A stretch of 64,000 bases of DNA from Platanthera guangdongensis (lineage: Eukaryota; Streptophyta; Magnoliopsida; Asparagales; Orchidaceae), in assembly GCA_039583875.1 (NCBI GenBank), contig CM077159.1, positions 103,997,287-104,061,286 of the forward strand, in the 5' to 3' direction. The position numbers and the translations under genes were made by a program. Each line of letters starts with the position of its first letter. Positions within the stretch are counted from its first letter, which is position 1. The notes beneath the pieces are model-generated. The model had not been told where the DNA came from, did not search any database, and saw only the letters and a list, made by a program, of their open reading frames with translations. This document shows, one piece after another, positions 10,877-22,174 of this stretch.

Positions 10877-12565
10877 TGAAAGTCCACCTAGTGTCAACTA
10901 TCTTCACCTATGGGGGGGGGAATAGGTGACGTGCAGCGTTTTTGCGGAATTTAAAATTGTACCTGCACAAGAAAACAAAACAGCACAGCACAGAAAGTAC
11001 ACAAGCAATTTATAGTGGTTCCCCGATTTGGGTACATCCACTTTCCCCCTTCGACCTATCTCCCAACAAGGGACGACTCGGTCTCTTCACCAACAGGATT
11101 GAAATCCAATCCTTGCACTATAGGAAGGAACCCTTCCACACGTAGGAGTCAACACTCCCACAACACGGGTTGCACCCAACCCTTACAACTCGGAACCAAC
11201 GTTCCTTTACAACAAAAATGAACTAGAATGTACAAGAAATACAAACTACGTTTGGAGACTAAGGTGTCCCTCTTCGTTGACGACGTGTTCTTGAAGTCCA
11301 CGAAGAGTCCACAACCCTAGATCTCTCTTGGAGAGAATCTCCCCGGAACCGGTGGCGGCAAGATGGGCAGCGGCTTGGTTCACGGGATCGGCGGCGACAA
11401 TGGTGTGCGGCTGCTGTACTTTGGAGATCCAAACTTCGTAGCAAAGCTAGCTAGGTCTTCCAACGGTCACACTAGGATCGATCGTCTCAATCGATTCGGA
11501 CGGGGAAGGTTTTCCCGATCAACAAATCAAGAGACAAAGGATCTCCGGTTAGACACGTGAGACTCTAAGCTTGGCTATGCTTCTATCTCCGGGAGATCTG
11601 GAGGAAACCAAGATCAAACGGCCGGCGATCGACTTGCACGAGCGACGACGGCGGCGGAGCAGTTTCGCAATTTTAGGTCAAGATCATCGCTTGGCTTCTT
11701 TCTGTGTGTCTTCACTGTTCAAAAATACGCGTGTATTTATACACAAGTATACTCCTAAATGACCGTTGTCTGTCCCACCAGAAGAAACCCAAAAACCGGT
11801 TCAAAACAGTGCCAGCGGCAGAATCCGGTCCAGCAGTTTCCAGAAAATTGCCCAAGTCAAAATCGGCGAGAATCGAAGGTGATTCTCATAGAATCGGCGA
11901 GAATCAAAGGTGATTCTCGTCGATTCGGCGAGAATCAAAGATGATTCTCGTCGATGTTGACTTGATTGCACACTCTGATTAAGCCGGGTCGAGTCGGCGA
12001 CAATCAGCCAGTGATTCTCGACGATTCGGCGAGAATCACTAGTGATTCTCGCCGAATCAGCGAGAATCACTTGGTGATTCTCGTCGATTATTACTTAGCA
12101 TCAGAGTTGCTCGCTTTGAAGTAGCTGGATCGAGTCGGTGAGAATCAGCCAATGATTCTTGACGATTCGGCGAGAATCACTAGTGATTCTCGCCGAATCG
12201 GCGAGAATCACTTGGTGATTCTCTTCGATTTACACTTAGACGATTTTTCGTCTTTCCACCCATGAGGTGCTCCTTGACCCATCCTTGCTCCTTGTCTGCT
12301 CTTGCCTTAACACAGCTCTGTACTTGAAAGTAAGTACACTCGAATAGAGAGAGTACACGTAGGCCAACACACTGATCTGCTCAACGAGGGATTACGTCGT
12401 GTAGACCCGTGTATATTGACCTACTGTACCCTGACATTGGTGTGTACTTAGTGTGGAGTAACTGCAAGCACAACTTGAAATATTTTGTCAAATACATTGT
12501 CTATTTACCTTAGCTTGTCCAGGGGCTTCTTCAAATCAGGTATGTTATGGATACAATACCCAACA
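10877..12565 (-). repeat. 3' LTR of element B
   Basis: 1689 bp from TGAAAGTCC to CCCAACA. TATA-like box GTATAAATAC on the minus strand at 11733-11742. Palindromic array at 11865-12230 upstream of it. Near the transcript end a stem CACCTAT/ATAGGTG closes over a G run at 10905-10928. Confidence 0.93.
11733..12230 (-). promoter_or_regulatory. B LTR promoter: TATA-like box and palindromic array
   Basis: Repeats of GGCGAGAATC...GATTCTCGCC make perfect palindromes; 12023-12058 and 12164-12199 are each 36 bp and perfect, centred on ACTAGT. The array begins about 120 bp upstream of the TATA-like box. The same organisation is seen in B's other LTR (42809-43260) and A's LTRs (21151-21600, 28133-28560). 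Promoter role is inferred. Confidence 0.55.
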
Positions 12566-12869
12566 ATCTCCCCCTATTTGAAGAAGCCTAAACCCCATAA
12601 GCTAAGGTGAATAGAGCATATGGGAATGAAAATCATAAACTTGAAATTGAGTTGAGTGAGTTATTCATTACCAATACCAATTTCTTGGGATCAAACTTGG
12701 AGCCACCTTAGCCTTAGCTGAGAGGGTAATCTCCCCCTTTTCGGCTTCTGCAAATCTGGGTCTGTTGCATTTGACCCCTTGCTCCCCCTCAGTTCTTGCA
12801 CCTGTACTCTCACTTGAGTTCCTGGCAGAGGCTCCCCCTAGATGCACGAGCCTGGAGCTTCTGCAGTCT
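12566..12869 (-). other. 3' UTR and polypurine tract of element B
   Basis: Minus strand reads AAATAGGGGGAGAT immediately before the LTR (12566-12579), the expected plus-strand primer. Between it and the RNase H stop there is no clear gene, only an open frame overlapping the RNase H end with no recognised family. Confidence 0.75.
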
Positions 12870-14191
12870 TCATTCCTCATAGTTTAGCATCCCCAATTCA
12901 GTTTTGAAAACACTGAACTTGGCCTCGTCTATGGGCTTTGTGAATATATCCGCAATCTGCATGTTCGTGGGTACATAACAGAGAGAGATGTCCTTGTTCT
13001 CCACGTGCTCCCGAATGAAGTGGTATCGCACTTCAATATGCTTCGTTCTGCTGTGCGATATCGGATTGTTGGCAATTGCAATTGCACTAGAGGAGTCGCA
13101 GTACATTGGAACTTCCTTGAACTGAAGGTCGTAGTCGGCTAACTGGTTTCTGATCCATAGGAGTTGTGCACAACAACTGCCGGCCGAGATGTACTCAGAC
13201 TCTGCTGTGGAGGTTGCAACACAATTCTGTTTCTTGCTATTCCATGAAATAAGCCTTCGTCCGAGGAATTGACACGTCCCGGAGGTGCTTTTCCTGTCAT
13301 CCCTACTCCCTGCAAAATCAGCATCTGAAAAACCTATTAGCTCGACATCATTGTTTCTCGGGTACCACAAGCCAAGATTGGGAGTACCTTTAAGGTATCT
13401 TAGAATTCGCTTTGCAGCGACATAGTGAGATTCCTTAGTGTTCACCTGATATCTGCCACAGATACATGTGGAGAACATGATATCCGGTCTACTGGCAGTA
13501 AGGTAGAGCAGGGATCCAATGATGCTTCTGTATTTGGTTTCATCGAAAGGTTTACCTTTCTCATCCTTATCCAGAGACATAGTGGATCCCATTGGAGTCC
13601 TCATAGAGGTTGCATTCTCCATACCAAATTTCTTAAGGAGTTCATTTGTGAACTTCGTCTGAGAGATGAAGATTCCATCCTCAGACTGTTTCACTTGAAG
13701 TCCCAAGAAATACTTGAGCTCTCCAATACTGCTCATTTCAAACTTTCCTTTCATAAGTGTAGAAAACGTTTTGCAAAGATTGTTGTCCGTTGAGCCGAAT
13801 ATAATGTCATCGACATAGATTTGCACCAGCAAAATCTTGCCTTTGACTTGCCTGAGAAACAATGTTTTATCTATTTTACCTCTAGAGAACTTGTTCTCAA
13901 GAAGAAAACTAGATAAAGTCTCATACCAAGCTCGTGGAGCTTGTTTTAAACAATATAGAGCTTTATTAAGGAAGTATACATGATTGGGATAAGTAGGATT
14001 GACAAAACCTGGGGGTTGAGCGACGTATACTTCCTCCTTCAGGTCTCCGTTCAAGAAAGCTGATTTCACATCCATTTGATAGACTGTGAATCCTTTGTGC
14101 GAAGCATACGCCAGGAACAGTCTGATTGCCTCGAGCCTTGCCACTGGTGCGAAGGTCTGGTCGAAGTCAATCCCCTCCTCCTGTCTGTAAC
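12870..14191 (-). CDS. pol: Copia reverse transcriptase and RNase H (C-terminal part of B pol)
   Basis: RT makes cDNA from the element RNA; RNase H removes the RNA strand, inside the particle. The frame is open for about 440 codons. It begins at the D insertion with YRQEEGIDFDQTFAPVARLE, then shows the catalytic IYVDDIIFGST and the RNase H segments FSDADFAGSRDDRKSTSGT, STAESEYIS and MYCDSSSAIA, ending in the usual FTKPI...LGML tail. The start is not a real start codon: the upstream part of RT is at 30944-31264 on the far side of D. Upstream of 14191 the open frame runs on into D LTR sequence by chance. Well preserved compared with the rest of B. Confidence 0.92.
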
Positions 14192-17067
14192 TGATGGTTA
14201 AAACTCCAAAATTATTTACGGTCACGCGGCGACCCGGCGGTTTTATTTGAGAAAAAAAAAAGCGAAGTGATTTTATTTAGAAAATGGGGCGCGCGTATTT
14301 ATTTATTTGGATATAAAATGGTTTAGATCGAGTTTTAACGAAAGGAGGCAAGTGCACCTATCGTGAGTAATACAAGATATTCCGGGTGGAATATCGAGGT
14401 CGTATTGTTCTCGGGGCCGGTTCGATTATTTCTACTCTTCCCTGGAGGGGACTATTATTTTACCGATAATTATCTTGTCAGGATATTTTATATATAATAA
14501 AAATGCAGAAAAACATAAAAAAGAAAGCAAAAAAAGAAAGCTTGAAGGTGGTGCCGATGAAGAGCTTAGCTCGATGGCACCGAAAAAACAATTGAACTAA
14601 AATAAACTTTAAATAAAAAGAGCTCCTAAATTTCTAATTAATTAAGGCGGAGACTTGGCCGTGGAGGTTCCACTAAAATGAGCTCACCTAGCTATAGGGC
14701 TATTGCTCACCTGAACGCTAAGACTATTCGACCGGGCTCTCGTCCGACGAAGGATTCCTCTTAACGCCCGCATTACGCTAAGAACCCCTCTATTGGGTGG
14801 GGAACCCAATCAGGTAGAGTTGGCACGCCTCCTCTCTCGAGGGTTAGCGCGGAACTCTCTTTGCCAAGGGGTGATCTGTCCATACGCACGGCCTCTCGGC
14901 GAGCGTATGGAAAACGGAAATAGGGCCCACACATCGATATGTGGTCCTACGCGTCGTTAACCTCGGGCAAACCTTAAGTACTTTTAATTAATTAGAAAAA
15001 TTAGACCTTTAATTATTTTAAGCTATTTTATCTGTCCTCAATGCTCTTCGATGCCGAGGGCTAAGAACAGTTAGCCACTCATCGGAATGGGGACGGCTTG
15101 CGAGGAAAACAGTAAATAAAGCAGAAAATGGAAAGCAAGAAATGAAAGCAGTAAAATAAAGCAGTAAAGGAAAGCTGAAAATTGCAAGTCCTACCCAAAC
15201 GAGTAGGACTGAAGAAAGCTGTAAATTACGAGTCCCGGCTCAAATGCGTGGGCGGGAGAAAGAAAGCGGGTCCTACTCAAACGAGTAGGACTAAATAAAT
15301 GCAACACACGCACACATTCGACAGAAATTAAAACTCACGCACACGCTCTCTCGACATAAATGAAAATGCACACACTCTACAAGAAAGTAAACACACTCTA
15401 CCGAAATAAAATCCAGCCATTAAACTCAAGTGAGTAGGCGGAAAAAAGGAAAATTACAAACTCACGCACTCTACAGAAAGTAAAATAAGCGAGCGCCATT
15501 TAACTCTTAACGAGTAGGCGGAAATAGATGCACAAGTACAAAAAAAGTAAAAAAAAAACTAAGTTATCTAAAATTGAAAACAACTGCATTTCTACCGCTG
15601 GAATGCGGTAGAAATGCATAAAAAGCTGAAATAAAAATTAAACGGGAAGAAAGTTTTGCAAAAAAAAAAATGAAAATGCAAGTGCTCGAAAAATAAAAAC
15701 GAAAACATTTCTACCGCTAGAATGCGGTAGAAATGATTAAAATGAAGACAGAAAAATAAAAGGAGCAAAAGTTTAAACGAAAAAACGAAGTGCACGAAAA
15801 ATTAAAACTACTAAATTATCATTCCTATAACTCCGTAAAAACGATTAAAAAGTGAAAATAAAGCGAAAAGAACGAAAAAGTTTTACAACCTAAAAATAAA
15901 AAGCTAAGTTAAAAGAAATGAAAATCACCTTGAAATCATTTTTACGGGTTTATAACAATGAAATAAAAAGCTATAAAAATTCTAAGTTAACAAAACTAAG
16001 AACATAAAATTATGAAGTTATACTCATACACACACACACCCATTATAAAAGAAGGAAATAGAAGTTAAAACAAGGAATAAATAAGATTGCAAAGGGTGGG
16101 CGCATAGATGAAGTCCAAAACATAGAAATGAGAAAGAAAACTACATTTTTATTATGTCAAAAAAAAACTATTACAAGGCTAGTATAAAAATAAAAGAGAG
16201 AGAGAAAGAGAAAACCCCATTCCATAGGTTGGAAATCCATCTACGCAGCACCTCCCCTTACAAAATGGAACCGAAAAGGGGAACAGAAATCCTAAGCAGA
16301 AGCTCTGAATTTATAGAAAAAATTTACATGGGTCACGCCCTTGGTCACGGGCGTGACAGGGGGCGTGACAGTACTATTTGAGAAGGCGGCCGGCGATTTG
16401 ACGGGAAAGTTGACTTCGGATGGACACGTGGCGGTCTCGCAGTGGTCACGCCCTAGGTCACGGGCGTGACTCTGGGCGTGTCAAGCAGGTGGATCTGGGC
16501 GCGGGTGGCGCCGAAAGTCTTCGGGCAGGTCTTGTCGGGCTAGCTGGAAAGGTCACGCCCCAGGTCACGGGCGTGACTCTGGGCGTGTCGGCTGGTGTCG
16601 ACACTCGACGAATGTCGAGCTGAAAGTGTCGAGTTTGAAAATCGTCGATCGGAAAGAGGTGTCACGCCCTAGGTCACGGGCGTGACTCTAGGCGTGTCGG
16701 CTAGTGTCGACACTCGACGATCGTCGAGATGAATTCGTCGAGTGGAGTGACACGGGCTTGGGTCACGCCCCGTGTCGGGTGACACGGGCGTGATAGGGGG
16801 CGTGTCAAGCTTTGCTCTTCAAAATTTGCTGATTGACTGGAATTTGACGTGTCACGCCCTGGTCACGGGCGTGACCAATTTGTCACGGGCGTGACATGTC
16901 AATTTTTGGCAGATTTTGATTTTTTCTGAAAAATAAAAATAAAGCAAGTCAGCAAAATTATTTACAAAAAGGAGCAATTTATTAACCAAAAATATATAAA
17001 AAAGACGAAAAGAAATGAAAATGACTAAATTAATGTACAGAAAAATAGGTATATTTACAATTCATCA
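14192..17067 (-). repeat. 3' LTR of element D
   Basis: 2876 bp, very similar by eye to the split 5' LTR. TATA-like box (minus CTATAAAT) at 16309-16316 and an array of GTCACGCCC...GGGCGTGAC inverted repeats at about 16330-16900 just upstream. Within the array are GTGTCGACACTCGACGA words. AG-rich and A-rich low complexity fills 15100-16200. Confidence 0.93.
16309..16900 (-). promoter_or_regulatory. D LTR promoter: TATA-like box and GTCACGCCC palindromic array
   Basis: About seven copies of GTCACGCCC facing GGGCGTGAC separated by 8-12 bp, plus TCGACGA words, begin about 15 bp upstream of the TATA-like box. The identical layout is present in the right copy (30184-30770). Function is inferred from position. 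Confidence 0.5.
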
Positions 17068-19451
17068 AATACCCTCATACTTAAGCTTTTGCTATTCCAG
17101 AGCAAAATTTGGAGATGAACTTATAAGGAATAAAAGAAATACTAAGTTTAGCTACCGCTTGACTTAATTAAAAGGAAGATCAAAATAAACATCCGGGGTT
17201 AAAGAATTAAATCCTAATTTATGAAATGTTATGAATAGAGAAACAGTTTCAAAAAGACTTCTAGATAAAATAAAATAGGAAGCAAAAATTTATTTTTGTT
17301 AGTTTAACAAAGATGGATTAGATTTATATAAAAAAACTTTAGCTTAAAAGAAGTTAAAGGAAATAATGCAATTTAAAAGTTATGCTCTCAAAAAATTTTA
17401 AATTAATTCTATAATCATTGAAATGAGATAAGTGGTTTGGTGGTTTATGAAGAAGGCTTGAATATTGAGGTGAGGTAATTTTTTCTCGAACCTCCAATTT
17501 TTTTCTTTTTTGGATAGTTAGGAAAACGAAATCTTATTTTCCTAACACATAATAATTTTTTTTCTTTCTTCATAAATAATAAATAACTAACCCAATGTAT
17601 ATGTGTAGGAGTAATGAATTTTATCCTCTTACTCCATACATATAATCTTTTTAAATATTGGGTGCCTATGTTTACGGAATGAAATCTTATTCTCATTGAC
17701 ATAAGATCTTTTAAGGGATAGGGGTAAACATGTCAAGTAAGACATGAAAAAAATAGAAGTGGGTTTATTTTTCAAAAAGAAAACTAGCTTTTAATCGAAA
17801 AGTTTTGAGAGCAACCTTTTTAAAATGAACGTTCCAATGTTTCTAAAAGCAAAGAGTAGAAATAATTGAAATCCATGGATGTTATTTTTTAACATAAAAA
17901 AGGAGCTTCTATTTATAAAATTAGAAGTGGTGGTGAAAAACAAGTTCCCTATTATAAAGAAAAGACATAAAAAATTCTTTAAATCTTAACCCCAAACACT
18001 TAAATCTATCGAACTTTAATTAATAAACGAATAGTAAGCAAAGAATAACTAAAATTCGCATATAAATTAACTCGGAACTAGATTTTTGGAAAGCAAAAAG
18101 GGTTAAGAAATGGTATATTCGATTTATTTTGTTACATAATTTAACAAAATATTTTTTTTTTTTGGAATTTTTAGAGTTTTATCATTTTTTTTGTGTTTTA
18201 GTTATTATATTTTTAGGATTTTTAGAGTTTATTTTCTCTTTTTTTTTGGATTTTTGGTTTCCTAATTTTTTTGATGTTTTAGTGGTTTTATGAAAAGTAA
18301 TTTACAAGAATGAGAAGAGAAAGAAGAGTTATTTAAAAAGAAGATAGGGGGAAAGAGAGATTTTTATAAAAAAAGGGACAAAGCAAAAACTCGATTGCGG
18401 CCCCGCGAACAGACTCTTATTTAGGTGGTTGGTTCGATGAGTCGAACGTCGCGGGCAGGCAGAATGCAAGCTTTTACAAATAAGAAAAAAAGGGGGGAAA
18501 GATTTTTTTTTTTGTTTTGAAGTTTTATGAAAATAAAAACAAGGAAAAAAAAATTTTTTAGGTTTTGTTTTTTTTTGATGTTTTTCTAATTTTATTCGTT
18601 TTTGTAAAGTGCAGAAATAAAGAAATACGAAAACACCCCCATACTTAAACCCGACATTGTCTTCAATGTTGCAATCTAAGTATGCGGAACAGATAATATA
18701 CAAAATATTAGAAGTACAAAAAGAAAAAGGGAGGGTAGGAGCTTCCCTTAGACGAGTCCGGGGAGGGCCGGGTTGAAACCCTGCATTATTTAGAAGAAAA
18801 AGCAAAAAGATAATCAAAAAAAACAAAAAAAAAGATACACTCGGCCAAAGAGTGGGTGTGGGCGGTAGGGGGTAAGTGCGTGGGCGACTCGAAGGTAGCT
18901 AAGGCCTTAGCAACGTGAGTGTGATGGAAATGCGCACCTCTAACGTGCACAAGAATGGAAGCGCGCCGAAGCGAAACAAAACAGAACAAGTTAAAAGAAA
19001 TTAAAAAGACAAAATATAGACACTTGTAGTTTTTTTTTAAGACCCTTCTTTTTTTTGTTAAGTTTTTTCATTTTGTTCGAAAATTTTTTTTAGTTTTGTT
19101 TGTTTTATAGTTTTTTTTTTCATTAAAAGAATGAAAATAAAAATTTTTTGTTAAGTTTTTTTTTTGGGGGTTTTAGTTGTTTTTTTTTTATTTATTTTTT
19201 TTTTAGTTTTATAGTTTTTTCAAAATTTTAATTTTTAAGGTTTTTCAAAAAATTTTTGTTTTGTAAGTTTTTCAAAATTTTTTTTGTTTTTTTTTGTTTT
19301 ATAAATTTGTAAATATATATATTTTTAGTTATTATTATGATTATTATTATTATATTTTTTTGTTAGTTGGCCAAACTAATTTTTTTTTTTTATAAAAATA
19401 TATATGTAAAATTAATAGAACCCCAAGGTTCAAAATAACGAGCCGAAAACT
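17068..19451 (-). other. Internal region of element D, non-coding
   Basis: AT-rich, with long T runs at 19020-19400. No frame shows a recognisable domain. Two purine-rich tracts (on the minus strand) resemble polypurine tracts: one beside the 3' LTR (about 17068-17095) and one at about 18634-18660, both of the form TTAAGTATG(A/G)GGG. At 18397-18462 there is a segment closely like the start of C's LTR (CCGCGAACAGACTCTTA). These suggest a mosaic internal region built from an older, related element. Confidence 0.65.
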
Positions 19452-19469
19452 TCCCCGGCAACGGCGCCA
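19452..19469 (-). promoter_or_regulatory. PBS of element D (tRNA-Asp type)
   Basis: Same 18-bp site as in F and C, 6 bp from the start of the 5' LTR at 19476. Confidence 0.9.
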
Positions 19470-19475
19470 AAAACT

Positions 19476-20297
19476 TGATGGTTAAAACTCCAAAATTATT
19501 TACGGTCACGCGGCGACCCGGCGGTTTTATTTGAGAAAAAAAGCGAAGTGATTTTATTTAGAAAACGGGGCGCGCATATTTATTTATTTGGATATAAAAC
19601 GATTTAGATCGAGTTTTAACGAAAGGAGGCAAGTGCACCTATCGTGAGTAGTACAAGATATTCCGGGTGGAATATCGAGGTCGTATTGTTCTCGGGGCCG
19701 GTTCGATTATTTCTACTCTTCCCTGGAGGGGACTATTATTTTACCGATAATTATCTTGTCAGGATATTTTATATATAATAAAAATGCAGAATAACATAAA
19801 AAAGAAAGCATAAAAAGAAAGCTTGAAGGTGGTGCCGATGAAGAGCTTAGCTCGATGGCACCGAAAAAACAATTGAACTAAAATAAACTTTAAATAAAAA
19901 GAGCTCCTAAATTTCTAATAAATTAAGGCAGAGACTTGGCCGTGGAGGTTCCACTAAAATGAGCTCACCTTGCTATAGGGCTATTGCTCACCTGAACGCT
20001 AAGACTATTCGACCGGGCTCTCGTCCGACGAAGGATTCCTCTTAACGCCCGCATTACGCTAAGAACCCCGCTATTGGGTGGGGAACCCAATCCGGTAGAG
20101 TTGGCGCGCCTCCTCTCTCGAGGGTTAGCGCGGAACTCTCTTTGCCAAGTGGTGATCTGTCCATACTCACGGCCTCTCGGCGAGCGTATGGAAAACGGAA
20201 ATAGGGCCCACACATCGATATGTGGTCCTACGCGTCGTTAACCTCGGGCAAACCTTAAGTACTTTTAATTAATTAGAAAAATTAGACCTTTAATTAT
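19476..20297 (-). repeat. 5' LTR of element D, PBS-proximal piece
   Basis: Matches 14192 onward, up to the A insertion at ATTAT (20293-20297). The remainder is at 28895-30943. Confidence 0.93.
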
Positions 20298-21920
20298 TGA
20301 AAGTCCACCTAGTGTCGGCAAAGTGCACCTATGGGGGGGGGGGGGGAATAGGTGACGTGTAGCGCTTTTGCGGAATTTACGAATGTACCTGCACAATAAA
20401 AATAAACAGCACAGCACACAAAAAACACAGGCAATTTATAGTGGTTCCCCGACTTGGGTACATCCAGTTTCCCCCTTCGACCTATCTCCCAACAAGGGAC
20501 GACTCGGTCTCTTCTCCAACAGGATTGAAATCCAATCCCTGCACTAACGGAAGGAACCCTTCCACACGTGAGAGTCAACACTCCCACAAAACGGGTTGCA
20601 CCCAACCCTTACACCACGGAACAAAAGTTCCTTTACAACAAAAGTAAATATAGAATGTATACGAGATACAAACTTCTTTCGGAGACTACGGTGTTCCTCT
20701 TCGTTCAACGACGTGTTCGTGAAGTCAACGAAGAGTCTACAACCTTGGTCTCTCTTGGAGAGGATCTCCCCGGAACCGGCGGCGGCAACACGAGCGGCGG
20801 CTAGCTTTGGGATCGGCGGCTATGATGATGAGCGGCTGCTGAACTTGGAGATCCAAACTTCGTAGCGAAGCTAGCTTGGTCTTCCAACGGTAACACGAGG
20901 ATCAGTCGTCTCGATCGATTCGGACGGGGGAGTTTTTCCCGGTCAAAAATCGAGAGACAAGAGATCTCTGGATAGACACGTGAGACTCAAGCTTTGCTAA
21001 GCTTCTGTCGCCGGAGATCACGAAGGATTCCCGATTGTTGACGGCGACCTACTTGCCCGAGCGCGACGGCGGCGGCGGAGAGACTTCGCGATTTTAGGGT
21101 TACGTCGCGGCTCGGTTTCTTTCTCCCCTTTTTACTGTTCAAAATACCCGAATATATATACTGTAGATAACTCCAATATGACCGTTTGTGGGACCCACAA
21201 TAGAAATCCCTAAATCCCGGTCCAGAAATTTGACAGCTGTAGAATCCGGTTAAGGAACATCCCGAGAAAACGCTAAGTGAAAATCGGCGAGAATCGCAGG
21301 TGATTCTCGACGAATCGGCGAGAATCGCAGGTGATTCTCGACGAATCGGCGAGAATCACCAAGTGATTCTCGACGAATGCTAGTGATTCTCGACGAATCA
21401 CTTATTGATTCTCAGCGATTTTCACTTGGTATCCATGATCTGCTTAACCACTGGTTCGGCGAGAATCACTAGTGATTCTCGCCGAATCTTACTTGGCACC
21501 GTTTTGAGGTAGCCAGAAGGAGTCGGCGAGAATCACTAATGATTCTCGTCGAATCGGCGAGAATCACTTGGTGATTCTCGTCGAATTTTCCTTGGACGAA
21601 TTTTCGTCTTCCACCCAGGAGCTGCTCCTTGACCCATCCATGCTCCTTGTCTTCTCTTGCATATGAACGGCCCTGTACTTGAAAGTAAGTGCACTCCAAT
21701 AGAGAGAGTACACGTAGGCCAACACACTGATCTGCTCAACGAGGGATTACGTCTTGCAGACCCGTGTATATTGACCTACTGCACCCTGACATTGGTGTGC
21801 ACTTAGCGTGGAGGAGCTGCAAGTACAACTTAAGATGTTTCATCAAATACATTGTGAATTCATCTTAGCTTGACAGGTGGCTTCTTCAAATCCAGGTAAT
21901 TGTGGATACAATACCCAACA
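20298..21920 (-). repeat. 3' LTR of element A
   Basis: 1623 bp, same family as B's LTRs. Stem-and-G-loop at 20326-20354 with 14 G. TATA-like AGTATATATATT (minus) at 21151-21162; palindromic array 21279-21600, including a 32-bp perfect palindrome at 21455-21486. Confidence 0.93.
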
Positions 21921-22174
21921 ATCTCCCCCTATTTGACGAAGCCAAAACCCTACTAGCTAAGATGAATAACACCTATCAAATAATAAACATAGCATTCAGA
22001 AATTTAACATGCAGCACAAGAGAGTATGGGCAAACAGATCAGGACTTGAGTCATTCACAAATTCTAATATATATACCAATATAAATATATACACATATAA
22101 TCTCAGAATTGTTTATATGATAACAATAATCATTAAATGTTCTTAAGACAAAGTGACAAGCTATAAGTTTTTGA
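21921..22174 (-). other. 3' UTR and polypurine tract of element A
   Basis: Minus strand CAAATAGGGGGAGAT sits immediately before the LTR (21921-21935), nearly as in B. The rest is AT-rich with no feature. Confidence 0.75.

Noticed and set aside
11015..11221. Conserved 60-90 codon frames repeated in four places (also 20441, 27422, 42091)
   Set aside because: They recur only because they lie in the four A/B LTR copies; frames run through LTR sequence without other coding signs.
11865..12230. CRISPR-like array of palindromic repeats
   Set aside because: Repeats are not regularly spaced by unique spacers, no cas genes exist, and the sequence is a plant LTR.
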